64,000 nt of DNA. Source: Eutreptiella sp. 'Long Island Sound 2002' (Eukaryota > Euglenozoa > Euglenophyceae > Eutreptiales > Eutreptiaceae). The stretch covers positions 46,376,851 to 46,440,850 of the forward strand of contig OZ038384.1 in NCBI GenBank assembly GCA_964036045.1, written 5' to 3'. The notes under the pieces are model-generated. The model was given only the letters and a program-made list of their open reading frames with translations. It did not search any database and was not told the DNA's origin. The position numbers and the translations under genes are program-made. Numbering within the stretch: the stretch's first letter is position 1; each line of letters opens with the position of its first letter. Below, in pieces: positions 31,326-41,856 of this stretch.

Positions 31326-32712
31326 CTTGTGTGTCGTTCAATTAATGCACAATAGGAGCCCACCCTGTGACACCACTTGTCTGCAGCTACACTTGGTACT
31401 ATCAAGATGGCCAAAAGGGAGTGCGCTATTGCATCACACCTGAAGGTAGCCTATGGCAGTTGGACCTGGACTGAAGAAAACCCCTGGCCCCCGTGGTCAG
31501 CAGTAATTAAGGCCCCTCTTTGGAAGGAACCCAAATATGAGGGGTAGCGGGGATTGTTGCAGAAGCCTGTTGCTAAGCTTGTTTGTGAAAAATCTGATAC
31601 TGGTCTGGTCAGTATCCAGTATGCTAGGGAGTCCCTCGTTGAGTCAAGCACAGGCAAACTCATTGCAGAGTTAGGCCGTGTGGAACTGATGGCAATGCGT
31701 TGTGGAGTCCCTGTTCCCAGTATCATTAGTTCACTGCCCTTTGCTGCTTGTGTCATTGAGGTGCCCCGCCTCTATACAGCTGGTTTGCATAACCTGGTTG
31801 CGCAGCTGCTTTTGTCCGGTGTGCCTGTGTTCATTGCGGGTGAGTCTGCTGATGTGAAAGCCACTGTTGCTGCTTTGAAGGCCACTGTGGCTGAGGATAT
31901 GTGTCAGTGTGATGTTGCAATTTACAATTTGTCAAGCAAGACCCCGCTGTACACTTCTACGTCCCATGGTTTCCATTTGTTCTGCCACTGCATTTGAAAA
32001 CAGGCTGCCCCGTTACGTGGCTTTTACTGAAGGACCCATGTCGTCTGTGATGCCTGTTCAGATATTCTCATTTCTTTTGAGCCTGGTTCCGGTGCCAGAA
32101 CGGGCAGGCAACTGGTTTTTGCTGGGGACTCTGTCTGTGTATTTTGCAAGCATGATGTGTACCAGGTTTTTCAAGGAGTGTAATGTTGTGTGTGCCCTTT
32201 TGGGTGAGGAGACTGTTGTGCCTGATGAGTTTGTTCAGTCCATCAGAGCAGCTATCACCAACGCCGACACGTGCCCCCCCAAGTCATGGGAGGATGTGTA
32301 CCACGACTTGGGGGCAGGTTTTCCTGTGGATTGTTCTGGGGTTAGGTATGTAGATGAGGATCCCGAGGAGCAAGATGGGGAGGCAGAGTCGCAACCCGAG
32401 ACACACACTCCAAAGAAGAAACCCAAAACTGCCCCTGCCCCCTCACCCAGTGGCACGCAGTGCGCTCAGGCCACCCCAGCTTCCTCCTCAGGCACTGTGG
32501 CCCCTACTGGCAAAGGTATGAATACTTTTGTGAATCATTTTTTACCATCCCAGGGTGGAAACACAAAGTCACAGAACTCTGCCACTGCCAAGCCTGGTGC
32601 TGCAGCCCCTGCCAAGCCTCCTGCTAACACAGTTGCTAAGAAGCCCCGTGCATCTGGTCTGAGCAAGCGCTAATGCCAGTCTTGCTGCTTATATTGCCTG
32701 TCAGTATGAAGT

Positions 32713-33036
32713 CTGGCCGAAATTTCGGCAAACATGCAGTCCTCAGCCTCTTCGGCCTTTTATTATTGTGTTTCCCCATAGGCACTGCAAAAGTTTGCTT
32801 TGATTTGTCAGGTGGCAAGTATTTGCTTGTAATTGAGTATATTATCTTGCACACCCTGTTCAAATGTCACTGCTCCTGTGTTCCTTGCTCATGTCTACTG
32901 TCTTAGGTACCCATTTCAGTGATCATACTCGGAGTTTCGATGGACGTGGCCGAAATTTCGGCCAGCTTAGGCCTGTCTGTCAAATAGGACCATGTGTTTG
33001 GACAGTTTTCGAAGAGCTGGCCGAAATTTCGGCCAG
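32713..33036. repeat. three palindromes in the 3' region of element I
   Basis: A decayed copy at 32713 (its right arm reads CGGCAA), a near-perfect one at 32947 and a perfect one at 33017; the last two are 70 bases apart. The rest of 32674-33431 holds no gene that I can see. A C12 run lies near 33183. Confidence 0.9.
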
Positions 33037-33431
33037 GTTGGTTAAAATAGGAAATACAAGTACATGCTTTGGGATAGTTTTCTGTGTGCTTCAATGAAAG
33101 GTATGTTTGGGGTTCCCTCATCTGTGGTGTATAGGGGGGTTCTGTGATCAACCTGGAACAAAGGGGAGAGAAAAATAGGCAGCCCCCCCCCCCCACACTG
33201 GAATGCAGTGGTCTAAATGTAAAATAACACTATATTTTGGTGATTGAATGTCTTTATTTTGAAAATCTGTGTGTTTCCAGAAATGCAAATAATGGCATAC
33301 ATTTGAAATACACACCTTGTTTTTGCATGTTGCCACCAGGGGGGTTTGGATACCCAAAAAATAACACCCCTTTTCACATACTTTTCCCCTCATTACAACA
33401 TGGACTTCCGTGGGCCATAGCGCCAGGTGCG

Positions 33432-33456
33432 GGGTGGGCAACTTGTGACGCCTAAG
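33432..33456 (-). repeat. right terminal inverted repeat, element I
   Basis: GGGTG then GGCAACTTGTGACGCCTAAG; an exact reverse complement of 27309-27333. It is followed by the target duplication TTTCC. Confidence 0.95.
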
Positions 33457-33461
33457 TTTCC

Positions 33462-33575
33462 ATTGATTCTTGTGATAGTGACCGGCAGATTGATTGTGAT
33501 GCAGACAGCGTTACCTCCTTTGAAGCCTGAGATGAGGCGGAACACATCGGTGTGGATACCGAGGGCTGGGATTGA
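33462..33575 (+). pseudogene. element II acidic tail, 3' half
   Basis: The sequence after element I matches 29641-29755 (TCTTGTGATAGTGACC, GATTGTGATGCAGACAGCGT) and ends with the equivalent of the stop at 29749-29751. A TGA within GCCTGAGATGAGG shows it is broken. It is the other half of the frame cut at 27308. Confidence 0.65.
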
Positions 33576-33667
33576 TTTCTGTTTGCAGCTCTGTTTGCCA
33601 CCGTGGTATCTGTTCTGCCACGCATTGCCAGAGATTGTGGTGTGTCTGTTCTGTGTTTTGTGTCTTT

Positions 33668-33826
33668 CTGGCTGAAATTTCGGCCAGAGTTGTTGTTTGG
33701 CCATGTGTGTACCCCCGGAGTACAAATGACATACGGTTCTGGCCGAAAAGTCGGCCAGCTTCTCGGAATGGTATTTTTGCACAGTGGTTTAACATGCAGA
33801 GCAGTGCTGGCCGACATTTCGGCGAG
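33668..33826. repeat. three palindromes between the tail and ORF3 (element II)
   Basis: Starts at 33668, 33739 and 33807 (gaps 71 and 68), each with one to three changes (CTGGCTGAAATTTCGGCCAG, CTGGCCGAAAAGTCGGCCAG, CTGGCCGACATTTCGGCGAG). Element I has only two at this place, so the number of motifs changes in ~70-base steps. Confidence 0.9.
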
Positions 33827-33920
33827 GGTATTGGATTTTTTCCTCGGGTAGTCCATTTTGGTCCTTTTTTGGTTGAATTGTGCTTGTTATTTGCCATTTT
33901 GTAACGGTTCCATTCATGAA

Positions 33921-36533
33921 ATGTCGTCATGTGGCATCTTATTTTATGATGAGCCCGGAGGGGTATCGCAGGACGTGGCTGTTTTGCCAGATGGTGAGCT
34001 TGCAGCAGAAAGTGCGCAATCTGAAGTGCAGTCCCAGTCTCAAGAGGACCAGGCGAGCACAGAGGGACTTCAAAAGAAGCCCAAGGCCGCACCAAAGAAA
34101 AATTCAGCATCCTCAATCAAGTTATCCGATTGGGTTCCGTCAACGACGAAAATAAAGGTTCGCTGGGACCAAATTGTTATTTACCATGACGGAAAGTTTG
34201 GGCAGGTCCGTAGGATATCCGATGATCGCGTGCAGCGCCGCTACGACGATCTGAAGGCAGCCCCGCTTGTGGATTGCATGCAGGATCTCTTTTTTTATAA
34301 AGTCACTTGTATGTGTGTTGTTGTATTCTTCTCGATAGTACCTTTCTCGTGCCTAAATTTTTGACCTTGCTGTTTCTGATATTTTTGTTGCGCACCCCCT
34401 CGCTGGGTTCTGTTGGGGGGTCAGCATGTGTACACTGCTGCCCAAAAACACAAGACGGAATTTGAGATAAAAAATACGGAGACTCCGAATTGGACCCGGT
34501 TATTTGGTGGTTATGAAGTCAAGTAGGATTGCCCCCTGCGGACTAGGCGCAGCCTTGCGGGCTTATATCAAATTCAGACCACTGCTGGCTCAGCATCCAC
34601 CACATCGGAGCGAGTGTCCCTACTTCTGGATAGGATTGAGGATGAGCATGCCAATGAGTACATCCTTTTGCATCACATTGCTGTTATGCTTGAAGAGTGT
34701 GGTGTTGCTGCCGAGGAAGGCGCTGCGGTGTGTGGCGTTGTTTACTTCAGTACTTTCGATCGACCTGGCCGAAATTTCGGCCAGCTTCTCTGTTCCACAC
34801 GTTCTCCTGTGTAGACTGCTATTGCCAAACGGCTGGGCCGCGTTGGGCGTTTGGTGAAATTTGTGGGTACTGCTGCAGTAAACGCCATGGCAGCCACTGA
34901 GAAGCGTGGATTACATCCCGCACTCGGCGCGGTCAAGGAAGTGGTACGCATCACGCCTGACCGACTTCGAGAAATCGTAGGTTACATGGATGGGATAAAA
35001 AGTACCCTACCTGGTCTCAAAAAAATTATAAAACATGTTAAAAAGGCCCAGATGTGGTCGTGGCACATACTTCATCCCGAGGCGGTTACCAATGGGCTTG
35101 TCAACAACACCAGAGGTATGTTTTGGTCAAACAAGGGTTTGTATTCGAATAAATCGACCAACTTGGCCGAAAATTCGGCCAGCTTGTGTGTGGTTGAATT
35201 AATGCACAATAGGATCCCACCCTGTGACACGACCTGTCTGCAGCTACACTTGGTACTATCAAGATGGCCAAAAGGGAGTGCGCTATTGCATCACACCTGA
35301 AGGTAGCCTATGGCAGCTGGACCTGGACTCAAGAAAACCCCTAGCCACCGTGGTCAGCAGTAATTAAGACAGTTCTTTGGAAGGAACCCAAATATGAGGG
35401 GTTGCGGGGATTGTTGCAGAGGCCTGTTGCTAAGCCTATTTGTGAAAAATGTGATAGTGGTCTCGTTAGTATCCAGTGTGCTAGGGATTCCTTCGTTGAA
35501 ACAAGCCCAGGCAAACTCATTGCAGAGTCAGGCCGTGTGGAATTGATGGCAGTGCGTTGTGGAGTCCCTGTTCCCAGTATCATTAGTTCACTGCCCTTTG
35601 CTGCTTGTCTCATTGAGGTGCCCCGCCTCTATACCGCTGGTTTGCATAACCTGCTTGCGCAGCTGCTCCTGTCCGGTGGTGATTGTGTTCATTGCGGGTG
35701 AGTCTGCTGATGTGAAAGCCACCGTTGCTGCTTTGAAGGCCGGTGTAGCAGAGGATATGTATCAGTGTTATGTTTCAATTTACAATTTGTCAACCAAGAC
35801 CCCGTTGTATACTTCGAGTTCCCATCTGGTTTCCATTTGTCCTGCTACTGCCTTTGATACGAGGATGCCTCGTTACGTGGCTTATACTCAAGGGCCCATG
35901 TCCTCTGTGCTGCCTGTTGAGATATTTTCGTACCTTTTGAGCCTGGCTCCGGTCCCAGAACGGGCAGGCAACTGGTTTCTGCCGGGGACTCTGTCTCTGT
36001 ATTTTGCAAGCATGATGTCTACTAGGTTTTCCAAGGAGTGTAATGTTGTGTGTGCCCTTTTGGGTGAGGAGACTGCTGTGCCTGATGAGTTTGTTCAGTC
36101 CATCAGAGCGGCTATCACCAACGCCGACACGTGCCCCCCCAAGTCATGGGAGGATGTGTACCATGACTTGGGGGCAGGTTTTCCTATGGATTGTTCTGGG
36201 GTTAGGTATGTAGATGAGGATCCTGAGGAGCAAGATGGGGAGGCAGAGTCGCAACCAGAGACACACAACCCAAAGAAGAAACCCAAAACTGCCCCCGCCC
36301 CCTCACCTAGTGGCACGCAGTGCGCTCAAGCCACCCCCGCTTCCTCCTTAGGCACTGTGGCCCCTACCGGCAAAGGTATGAGTGCTTTTGTGAATCATTT
36401 TTCACCATCCCAGGGTGGAAACGCACAGTCACAGAACTCTGCCACTGCCAAGCCTGCTGCTGCAACTAGTGCCAAGCCTCCTGCTAACACAGCTGCTAAG
36501 AAGCCCCGTGCATCTGGTGTGCGCAAGCGCTAA
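33921..36533 (+). pseudogene. element II ORF3, four-exon gene, inactivated
   Basis: Start ATG 33921 (MSSCGILFYDEPGG). Exon 1 is 33921-34308 and is open, with KVRWDQIVIYHDGKFGQVRR and ISDDRVQRRYDDLKAAP. The intron 1 acceptor is damaged (GCGCACCCC where element I has GCACAGCCA). Exon 2 ends at 34727 and carries a TAG near 34525. Exon 3 is 34815-35115 and exon 4 is 35244-36533, with a TAG at 35342-35344 and an indel near 35680. The last 325 codons (35559-36533) are open and end in a basic Pro/Ala-rich tail (KKKPKTAPAP, AKKPRASGVRKR). The defects differ from those in element I, so the two copies decayed independently. Confidence 0.7.
34765..35182. repeat. two intronic palindromes of ORF3 (element II)
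   Basis: A perfect palindrome at 34765-34784 in intron 2 (34728-34814), and TTGGCCGAAAATTCGGCCAG at 35163-35182 in intron 3 (35116-35243). Confidence 0.85.
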
Positions 36534-36572
36534 TGCCAGTCCTAATGCTTCTATTGCCTGTCAGTATGAAGT

Positions 36573-36825
36573 TTGGCCGAAATTTCGGCCAGCATGCAGT
36601 CTTCAGCGTTCGTCATCTCTTATTATTGTGTTCCTCCACAGGCACTGCAAAAGCCTGTATTGATTGGTGAAGTGGCAAGTATTTGCTTGTAATTGAGTGT
36701 ATTACATTGCACACCATGTTGAAATGTCACTGCTCCTGTGTTCCTTGCTCCTGTCTACTGCCATAGGTACCCATTTCAGTGATCATGTTTCAAGTTTCGA
36801 TGGACCTGGCCGAAATTTCGGCCAG
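36573..36825. repeat. two palindromes in the 3' region of element II
   Basis: TTGGCCGAAATTTCGGCCAG at 36573 and a perfect copy at 36806. The equivalent of 33017 is lost here by a short deletion near 36875. Apart from a C run near 37026, nothing else is visible in 36534-37275. Confidence 0.9.
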
Positions 36826-37275
36826 CTAAGGCCTGTCTGCCAAATAGGACGATGTGTTTTGATGTTTTTCGAAGATCTTGGTTCAAATAGGAAATACAGG
36901 TACTTGCTTTGGGGATAGTTTTCTGTGTGATTCGATGAAACGTATGTTTCGGGTTCCCTTACCTGTAGTGTATAGGGGGGTTCTGTGATCACCCTGGGAC
37001 AAAGGGGAGAGAAACAATAGGCAGCCCCCCCCCCTCCCGGCATTGGAATGTGGTGGTCTAAATGTAAAACGACACTATTTGTTGGTGATTGAATATCTTT
37101 ATTTTGAAAATTTGTGTGTTGCCAGAAATGCAAATAATGGCATATATTTCAAGTACACACATTGTTTTTGCATGTTGCCACCAGGGGGGTATGGATACAA
37201 AAAAAAACAACCCCTTTTCACATACTTTTCTCCTCACTACAACATGGACTTCTATGGGCCATAGCGCCAGGTGGG

Positions 37276-37300
37276 GGGCGCGCAACTTGTGACGCCTAAG
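37276..37300 (-). repeat. right terminal inverted repeat, element II
   Basis: Ends CAACTTGTGACGCCTAAG and is followed by the target duplication AGGCT at 37301-37305. Confidence 0.85.
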
Positions 37301-37476
37301 AGGCTAGGAATGTGCCGCTTGTTGTGCGACCGCCATTCCTCGCAATCGACTCCGTGGCGTGTATCAACCGAACGGTTTTGGCTGCGGGAGGGACATCCGC
37401 TGCTCCTACTCAAGCCAATCCGCCGGTCCATGTACTTGGCCGCTCAGTTAAGCAGTAGTTGTACCCCAGCTTGGTC

Positions 37477-38139
37477 TCACAAGTGATATATTGTTTTAGC
37501 CCCGAATGATGTCCAGACGTTGAACACAAATTGCACGGAGGCCGGCCAACAAGTGCCGATGCTATAAGCCGCCATCAGCGCGTCGACAAATGGCGTCCCT
37601 AGCCCTTGTCTGCCGCCCGTGACGGCCACATGGGCACCCAGCGCACGCGCTCTTGGTCCAGAGTGTGTGCAGCCACAATCTCCTCGGCCGTGTCCAGGAG
37701 CGCTTGTTTGGAGCTTGGCGCCCCTTGAAGTAGCCGGCGTTCGGACAGGTACCCTAGCTAATATGCCGGAGCAGTGGCTGCCGCCCCGGAACCGGCCCCA
37801 AAGAATGTGGCTTGCGATGTGAGGATGGCCCCGAACTACTTTCCAGTAGATGCCTGCCCGAAAGAGGGCAATTCCGTCACCATGGACGGCAATGGTGCCA
37901 GCTGCAACTACAGATTGGTGGCCGGAGCAGTATCCTGGCGGCGGGCTTTGGCACGTGTCCCACAATCCTTGCAACTCATCCGTCTTGGCCTGCGGAGCGT
38001 TGCACGGTCTCTTACCCGTGATTGCTGGGGGTTTCGCCAGTGCAGACCCCCGTGGGTTCAGCCGAACACCCGAGGGTTTCTCCTGCAATCGGCGGTGCGG
38101 CAGCATGGCGGGGAGCCATCTCTTGATGGCGAACGACAA
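37477..38139 (-). other. 220-codon minus-strand open frame, unknown
   Basis: An open frame with Arg/Pro/Gly-rich composition and no motif I recognise. It sits in the older locus that element II interrupted, downstream of the frame at 38201-38689 on the same strand. It could be part of the same degraded mobile element as 22731-23396, or chance openness of GC-rich DNA. Confidence 0.2.
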
Positions 38140-38200
38140 CTTCGAGTCGGATATGGGAAGGTTCGGTGGGTGGCCTCCCAGGTCCTACAGGGGAGCAGGC

Positions 38201-38689
38201 CTAGCTCACATGTTGACCTATACGCCTTGCCCACGCGGCATCCACGGCATGCCAGAACCACAGCCACCCCATCATGGTCCTACCGAATGATATTGGCGGA
38301 GATGACTGGTGAAGTGGGCGTCTGAAGTGGCTTGGATCCTTGTTGAGCTTGCTGCGCAGCTCCTCCTGCCCCCGCAGCCACTGGTCTGGTGTGAACACAT
38401 TCACTAGCAGAGCTATCTTGTCGGCCTCCGAGCAACCCTCAAGGAATGTGGAGACCTCCTCCAACACCTTTGCAAATGTGGCCTAGGAGACCCTAGGCAC
38501 TTTGGTGGCCAATATACTCCTCTCCATCTTCCGCAGGGTACCCGACAGCTTCGCCGCATACAGGGCCAAGCTACCCTCCATCTCCGACGACATCACGATA
38601 CCCGGTACGTCTGTTCCAAGGGGCCATGGGTCGCCGACAGAAGGATTTCCTGAGACTCGCGGTCCTTGCACGCCCGCGTGACGGCCCAC
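38201..38689 (-). pseudogene. degraded minus-strand frame with helical segments, unknown
   Basis: One continuous minus-strand frame of about 163 codons interrupted by a single TAG near 38481. It contains MEGSLALYAAKLSGTLRKME, then KVLEEVSTFLEGCSEADKIA and LLVNVFTPDQWLRGQEEL, which look like real amphipathic helices. Without a known family I can only say it reads like a decayed protein gene, perhaps the first ORF of the interrupted minus-strand element. Confidence 0.35.
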
Positions 38690-39510
38690 AAATCGGCCGA
38701 CTAGAATTGCCGCTGCTATTGCTCGAGGGTCAACTCACCAAAAGAACGAGGCATGGTCGCTGCAAAGACTTCGCAGAGGGATGTAGCTGGGCATGAGGCG
38801 CACGGCGGCCGTCTCGCAATGTTCAGCGATGGGCCACTAATGCACTCCTGGGCTCCTGCAGCTCTACGCTGCTAGGGCATCTCCGACACTGAAGCACAAC
38901 ACCCAGCCGTGAACGGGGACTCCGCGGCACACTGCACGTCCATCTGGACTGCGAGCACCGCAGCATAGCCTGCATGTATGCGGCACCATCTCCTTGTCGG
39001 TCGGTACCACAGCACCTGCACGCAACCCGCTCAAAGTCTAACGCAGCACCTGAGCACGCGCAGCTCGCCGACGGCATGTTCTATGCCATCCTACTGCATG
39101 GGAGGTGGCACATCTTGCTATGCAAACGCACTGCGCTGTCTCCAAGACGTTGGTCCGCAGAGCACTCCCATTGACATGTCGGGGCATGAGGCGATGGGGA
39201 TCGCGGCCCCTATAAAAAGGCAGCAAGTGAGAGCATGGGTTGGGCATCGCACGAGGGAAGGTAGTTGGATGTGCAAGCGGGCTCCCCAGACCCAAAAGCT
39301 ATCAATCTAGGTGAGTCCGCGACCCTCACACGCTCGCACCCTTTGTTGTACTAAGGAGCCACATCTCCCGGGGGGAGAGCCAAGGTTAGAATTTGCAGAA
39401 GGGGAGCACAAGTGTACCCTTCGTGAACCGGTTCTAACTAGCCGTTTGAATGACCGGGTGAAACTGCCTTTGTTTTTTGGTGTTTTGCTCGCTACTTGGT
39501 GCCACGGTGT

Positions 39511-41856
39511 CCCTTGGTACACGCTAGAATACCCAATCTCGTTCTAGCCGAGAACCGGCTAGAGCGGCTAGAACGAAAAAAAGAGGGGGATACCCCCCCC
39601 CCCCCCCGCAAGGGGGCGGGGGGGATGAGGTGTCTAACCTGGACCCCCCTATCCATACTCGGGGGCCCATACTTTTTTTTTCACAATTTCACTGTTTTCA
39701 CCTGGTTTTGGAGTCCAAAAAATTTTCGTTCTAGTTGTGTTCTAGCGACGTTCTAGCGACGTTCGCTAGAACGTCGCTAGAACATTCTAGCCTAGATCAC
39801 AACTAGAACAAAAACGTTCATGCATGTGTCGCATCTAAGGGACACCAAAGTGGGGCCGGGGTGGAGGGGTAATACACATACGCTAATAAAAACCAACACA
39901 CTTGACGCATGCATAGTCATATGTGCCCCCCCCCCCCCCACACACACACTTTGGCATAGGCATATGCACAACACAACACACAGCACAAGATGTCACGGGG
40001 GGGAGGGTGGGCCAAGAGGTCGAACACAAGCACCGCACAAACTCCCCCTCAGTGTCAAGCTATCAGCCCCCCCCCCCCCCCTCTTTCCATGTTGTGGTCT
40101 GGGTTGTGGGGCCCCTGCTTGTTTTGCCTAAGGTTAGGGAGGGTATTCCTTTCCTCTTTGCAGGTGTGCTGGTTTTTTTTTCCCAATGTGGATGTCAAGA
40201 AGTGGGTACACAGTGACACCAAGAGGTAGGTGTGTTACTCCTTCCCTCCTCCCTGCCATGTACACGTGTGTGACCGTGTGTCTGTGGTATGGGGTTGCCT
40301 AGTGCACTGCTGTAGCGTCAGGAGGTGTGCTGTGCGGGTCAGTGGTGTGCTTTGTCCCCCCTCCTCCCAGTTTATGCACCCCCCCCCCTGTGTGCACTGG
40401 TGCTTGGCTTGTTGGTTGGTTGGCTTTTGGTTTTCGGGTTGCTTGGTTGGTTGTTGCGTTGGTTGGTTGGTTGTTGGTTGATTGGTTCTGGCACAGCTGA
40501 GTTTGGCTGGTTGGTTGGTTGGTTCGTTGGTTGGTTGGTTGGTTGGTTGGTTGGTTGGTTGGTTGTTGGCTAGTTGCTGGGGTGTATGTGTGTGTATTGT
40601 CTGCACACATGCTGTGTGGTGTTGCTGCACAGTGTGTCTGTGTGTAAGCTTGTATGTGCAGCGATTGCAAAGGTCCTGGGGGGGGGTTGTGCACATTTCA
40701 TTTTGGCCTTCTAGCGGCGTTCTATCGAGGTGTTCTAGCGGCGTTCTAGCGGCGTTCTAGCGGCGCCGCTTCGCTCCCTAGAACGCCGCTAGAACACCTC
40801 GCTAGAACGCCGCTAGAAGGCCAAAATGAAATGTGCACAACCCCCCCAAAGAGCCTTGCAATCGCTGCACATACAGGCTTACACACAGACACACTGTGCA
40901 GCAACACCACACAGCATGTGTGCAGACAATACACACACACCCCCCCCCAGCAACTAGCCAACAACCAACCAACCAACAAACCAACCAACCAACCAACCAA
41001 CCACCCCACCAACCAGCCAAACTCAGCTGTGCCAGAACCAATCAACCAACAACCAACCAACCAACGCAACAACCAACCAAGCAACCCGAAAACCAACAGC
41101 CAACCAACCAACAAGCCAGGTGCCAGTGCACACGGGGGGGGGGGTTGCAGAACCTGGGAGGAGGGGGGACAAAGCATACCACTGACCCGCACAGCAGCAC
41201 AGTGCATAACCCAGCTGGGGGGGGGGGGGCAAGGGAGGAGGGATGGTGGGAAGGGGGAACCTGTACACTAGACAACCCCACACCACAGACACACATGGCA
41301 GGGAGGAGGGAAGGAGTAACACACCTACCTCTTGGTGTCACCGTGTACCCACTTCTTGACAACCACATTGGGAAAAAAAACCAGCACACCTGCAAAGAGG
41401 CAAGGAATACCCTCCCTAACCTTAGGCAAAACAAGCGGGGCCCCACAACCCAGACCACAACATGGAAAGGGGGGGGGGGGGCTGATAGCTTGACACTGAG
41501 GGGGTGTTTGTGCGGTGCTTAATTAATTAATTGTTTTTGGCCTCTTACCCACCCTCCCCACCCTTGACATTGTATGTTGTGTGTTGTGTTGTGCATATGC
41601 TTTTGCAAAACTGTGTGTATGCTGGGGGGGGGGGGGCATATGCGTATCCATGCGTCAAGTGTGTTGGTTGCTATGAGTGTGTGTGTCATGCACCCCCCAA
41701 CCCACTGTGATAATTTGTTTTTTTATGTTCTACCTATTCGACCACTCCAGGCTAGAACGATCTGTGTTCTAGGCTACAACCATTCTAAGCTAGAACGTTC
41801 TAGCTAGAGCGTTCTAGGCTAGATCAAGATTGGGTCTTCTAGCGTGTGCCAAGGGG
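39511..41856. mobile_element. 2.35 kb foldback (long inverted repeat) element
   Basis: Two arms of about 1.2 kb face each other around a centre near 40764 (CGGCGCCG). Outer ends: CCCTTGGTACACGCTAGAAT (39511) against ATTGGGTCTTCTAGCGTGTG (41830). Matching landmarks on both arms: CATGCATAGTCATATG-like sequence with C or G runs, a TTGG/CCAA tract (40505-40562 and 40963-41010), CTGTGTGTCTGTGTGTAAGC and TTCTAGCGGCGTTC repeats at the centre. Short inverted TTCTAGCGACG/CGTCGCTAGAA motifs also cluster at 39727-39790. No protein is encoded; the Trp/Leu/Val/Gly-rich translations are simple-repeat artefacts. Confidence 0.9.

Larger units (their letters stand above)
30092..32673 (+). pseudogene. element I ORF3, four-exon gene, inactivated
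   Basis: Exons inferred by comparison with element II: 30092-30454, 30539-30870, 30958-31258 and 31387-32673. Introns are GTATGTGTG...GCACAG (84 nt), GTGTGTTTC...CGTGTAG (87 nt) and GTATGTTTT...CTGCAG (128 nt). Exon 1 is polar (QSQVQSQSQEDQAS, EGLQKKPKAAPKKN). Exon 2 has LLLDRLEDEDANEYTLYHHI. Exon 3 has DRLRDIVGYMDGTKSTLPGL. Exon 4 has EVPRLYTAGLHNLVAQLLLS and FVQSIRAAITNADTCPPKSW and a Lys/Pro-rich tail with nuclear-localisation-like KKKPKTAP and AKKPRA. Defects are one base lost near 30320-30340, TAG at 31545 and a frameshift near 31965. No family recognised. The basic tail suggests a nuclear, perhaps DNA-associated, protein. Confidence 0.7.
27309..33456 (+). mobile_element. element I: 6148 bp DNA element with perfect 25-base TIRs, nested in element II
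   Basis: The left end CTTAGGCGTCACAAGTTGCC (27309-27333, ending CACCC) and the right end (33432-33456) are perfect inverted repeats over 25 bases. The flanks TTGCC (27304-27308) and TTTCC (33457-33461) are a 5-base target duplication with one change. Joining the flanks restores the homologous Pro-rich tail sequence of element II, which proves insertion into a sister copy. Gene order is leader with five palindromes, ORF1, Pro/acidic tail, two palindromes, four-exon ORF3, and 3' region with three palindromes. It is younger than element II but already carries a deletion in ORF1 and a stop and frameshifts in ORF3. Confidence 0.9.
24714..37300 (+). mobile_element. element II: DNA element of an unrecognised family, split by element I
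   Basis: The left end CTTAGGCGACACAACTCGCC (24714) and the right end ...CAACTTGTGACGCCTAAG (37300) form imperfect inverted repeats, about 20 of 25 matching. The 5-base direct repeat AGGCT flanks it at 24709-24713 and 37301-37305. Removing element I (6148 bp) and one 5-base duplication leaves about 6.43 kb. Contents in order: a leader with four ~70-base-spaced palindromes, broken ORF1, the Pro-rich tail (split by element I at 27308/33457), two or three palindromes, broken ORF3, a 3' region with palindromes, and a C run. The boundaries are well supported; the superfamily is not. Five-base duplications occur in Transib-type elements, but the ends and genes do not look like Transib. Confidence 0.85.

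Noticed and set aside
24916-36825. Rho-independent terminators or riboswitches at the palindromes
   Set aside because: The T-rich sequence after some copies recalls a bacterial terminator, but the context is eukaryotic, the motif sits in introns and coding sequence, and T tracts are not consistent.
24714-37300. Integrated virus or Polinton/Maverick
   Set aside because: No DNA polymerase, packaging ATPase, protease or capsid motif is visible, the unit is only ~6.2-6.4 kb, and the ends are short inverted repeats with 5-base duplications rather than long ones with 6-base duplications.
40235-41522. Long frames rich in Trp-Leu-Val-Gly or Asn-Gln-Pro-Thr in the foldback
   Set aside because: They are translations of TTGG/CCAA simple repeats and are present as mirror images in both arms.
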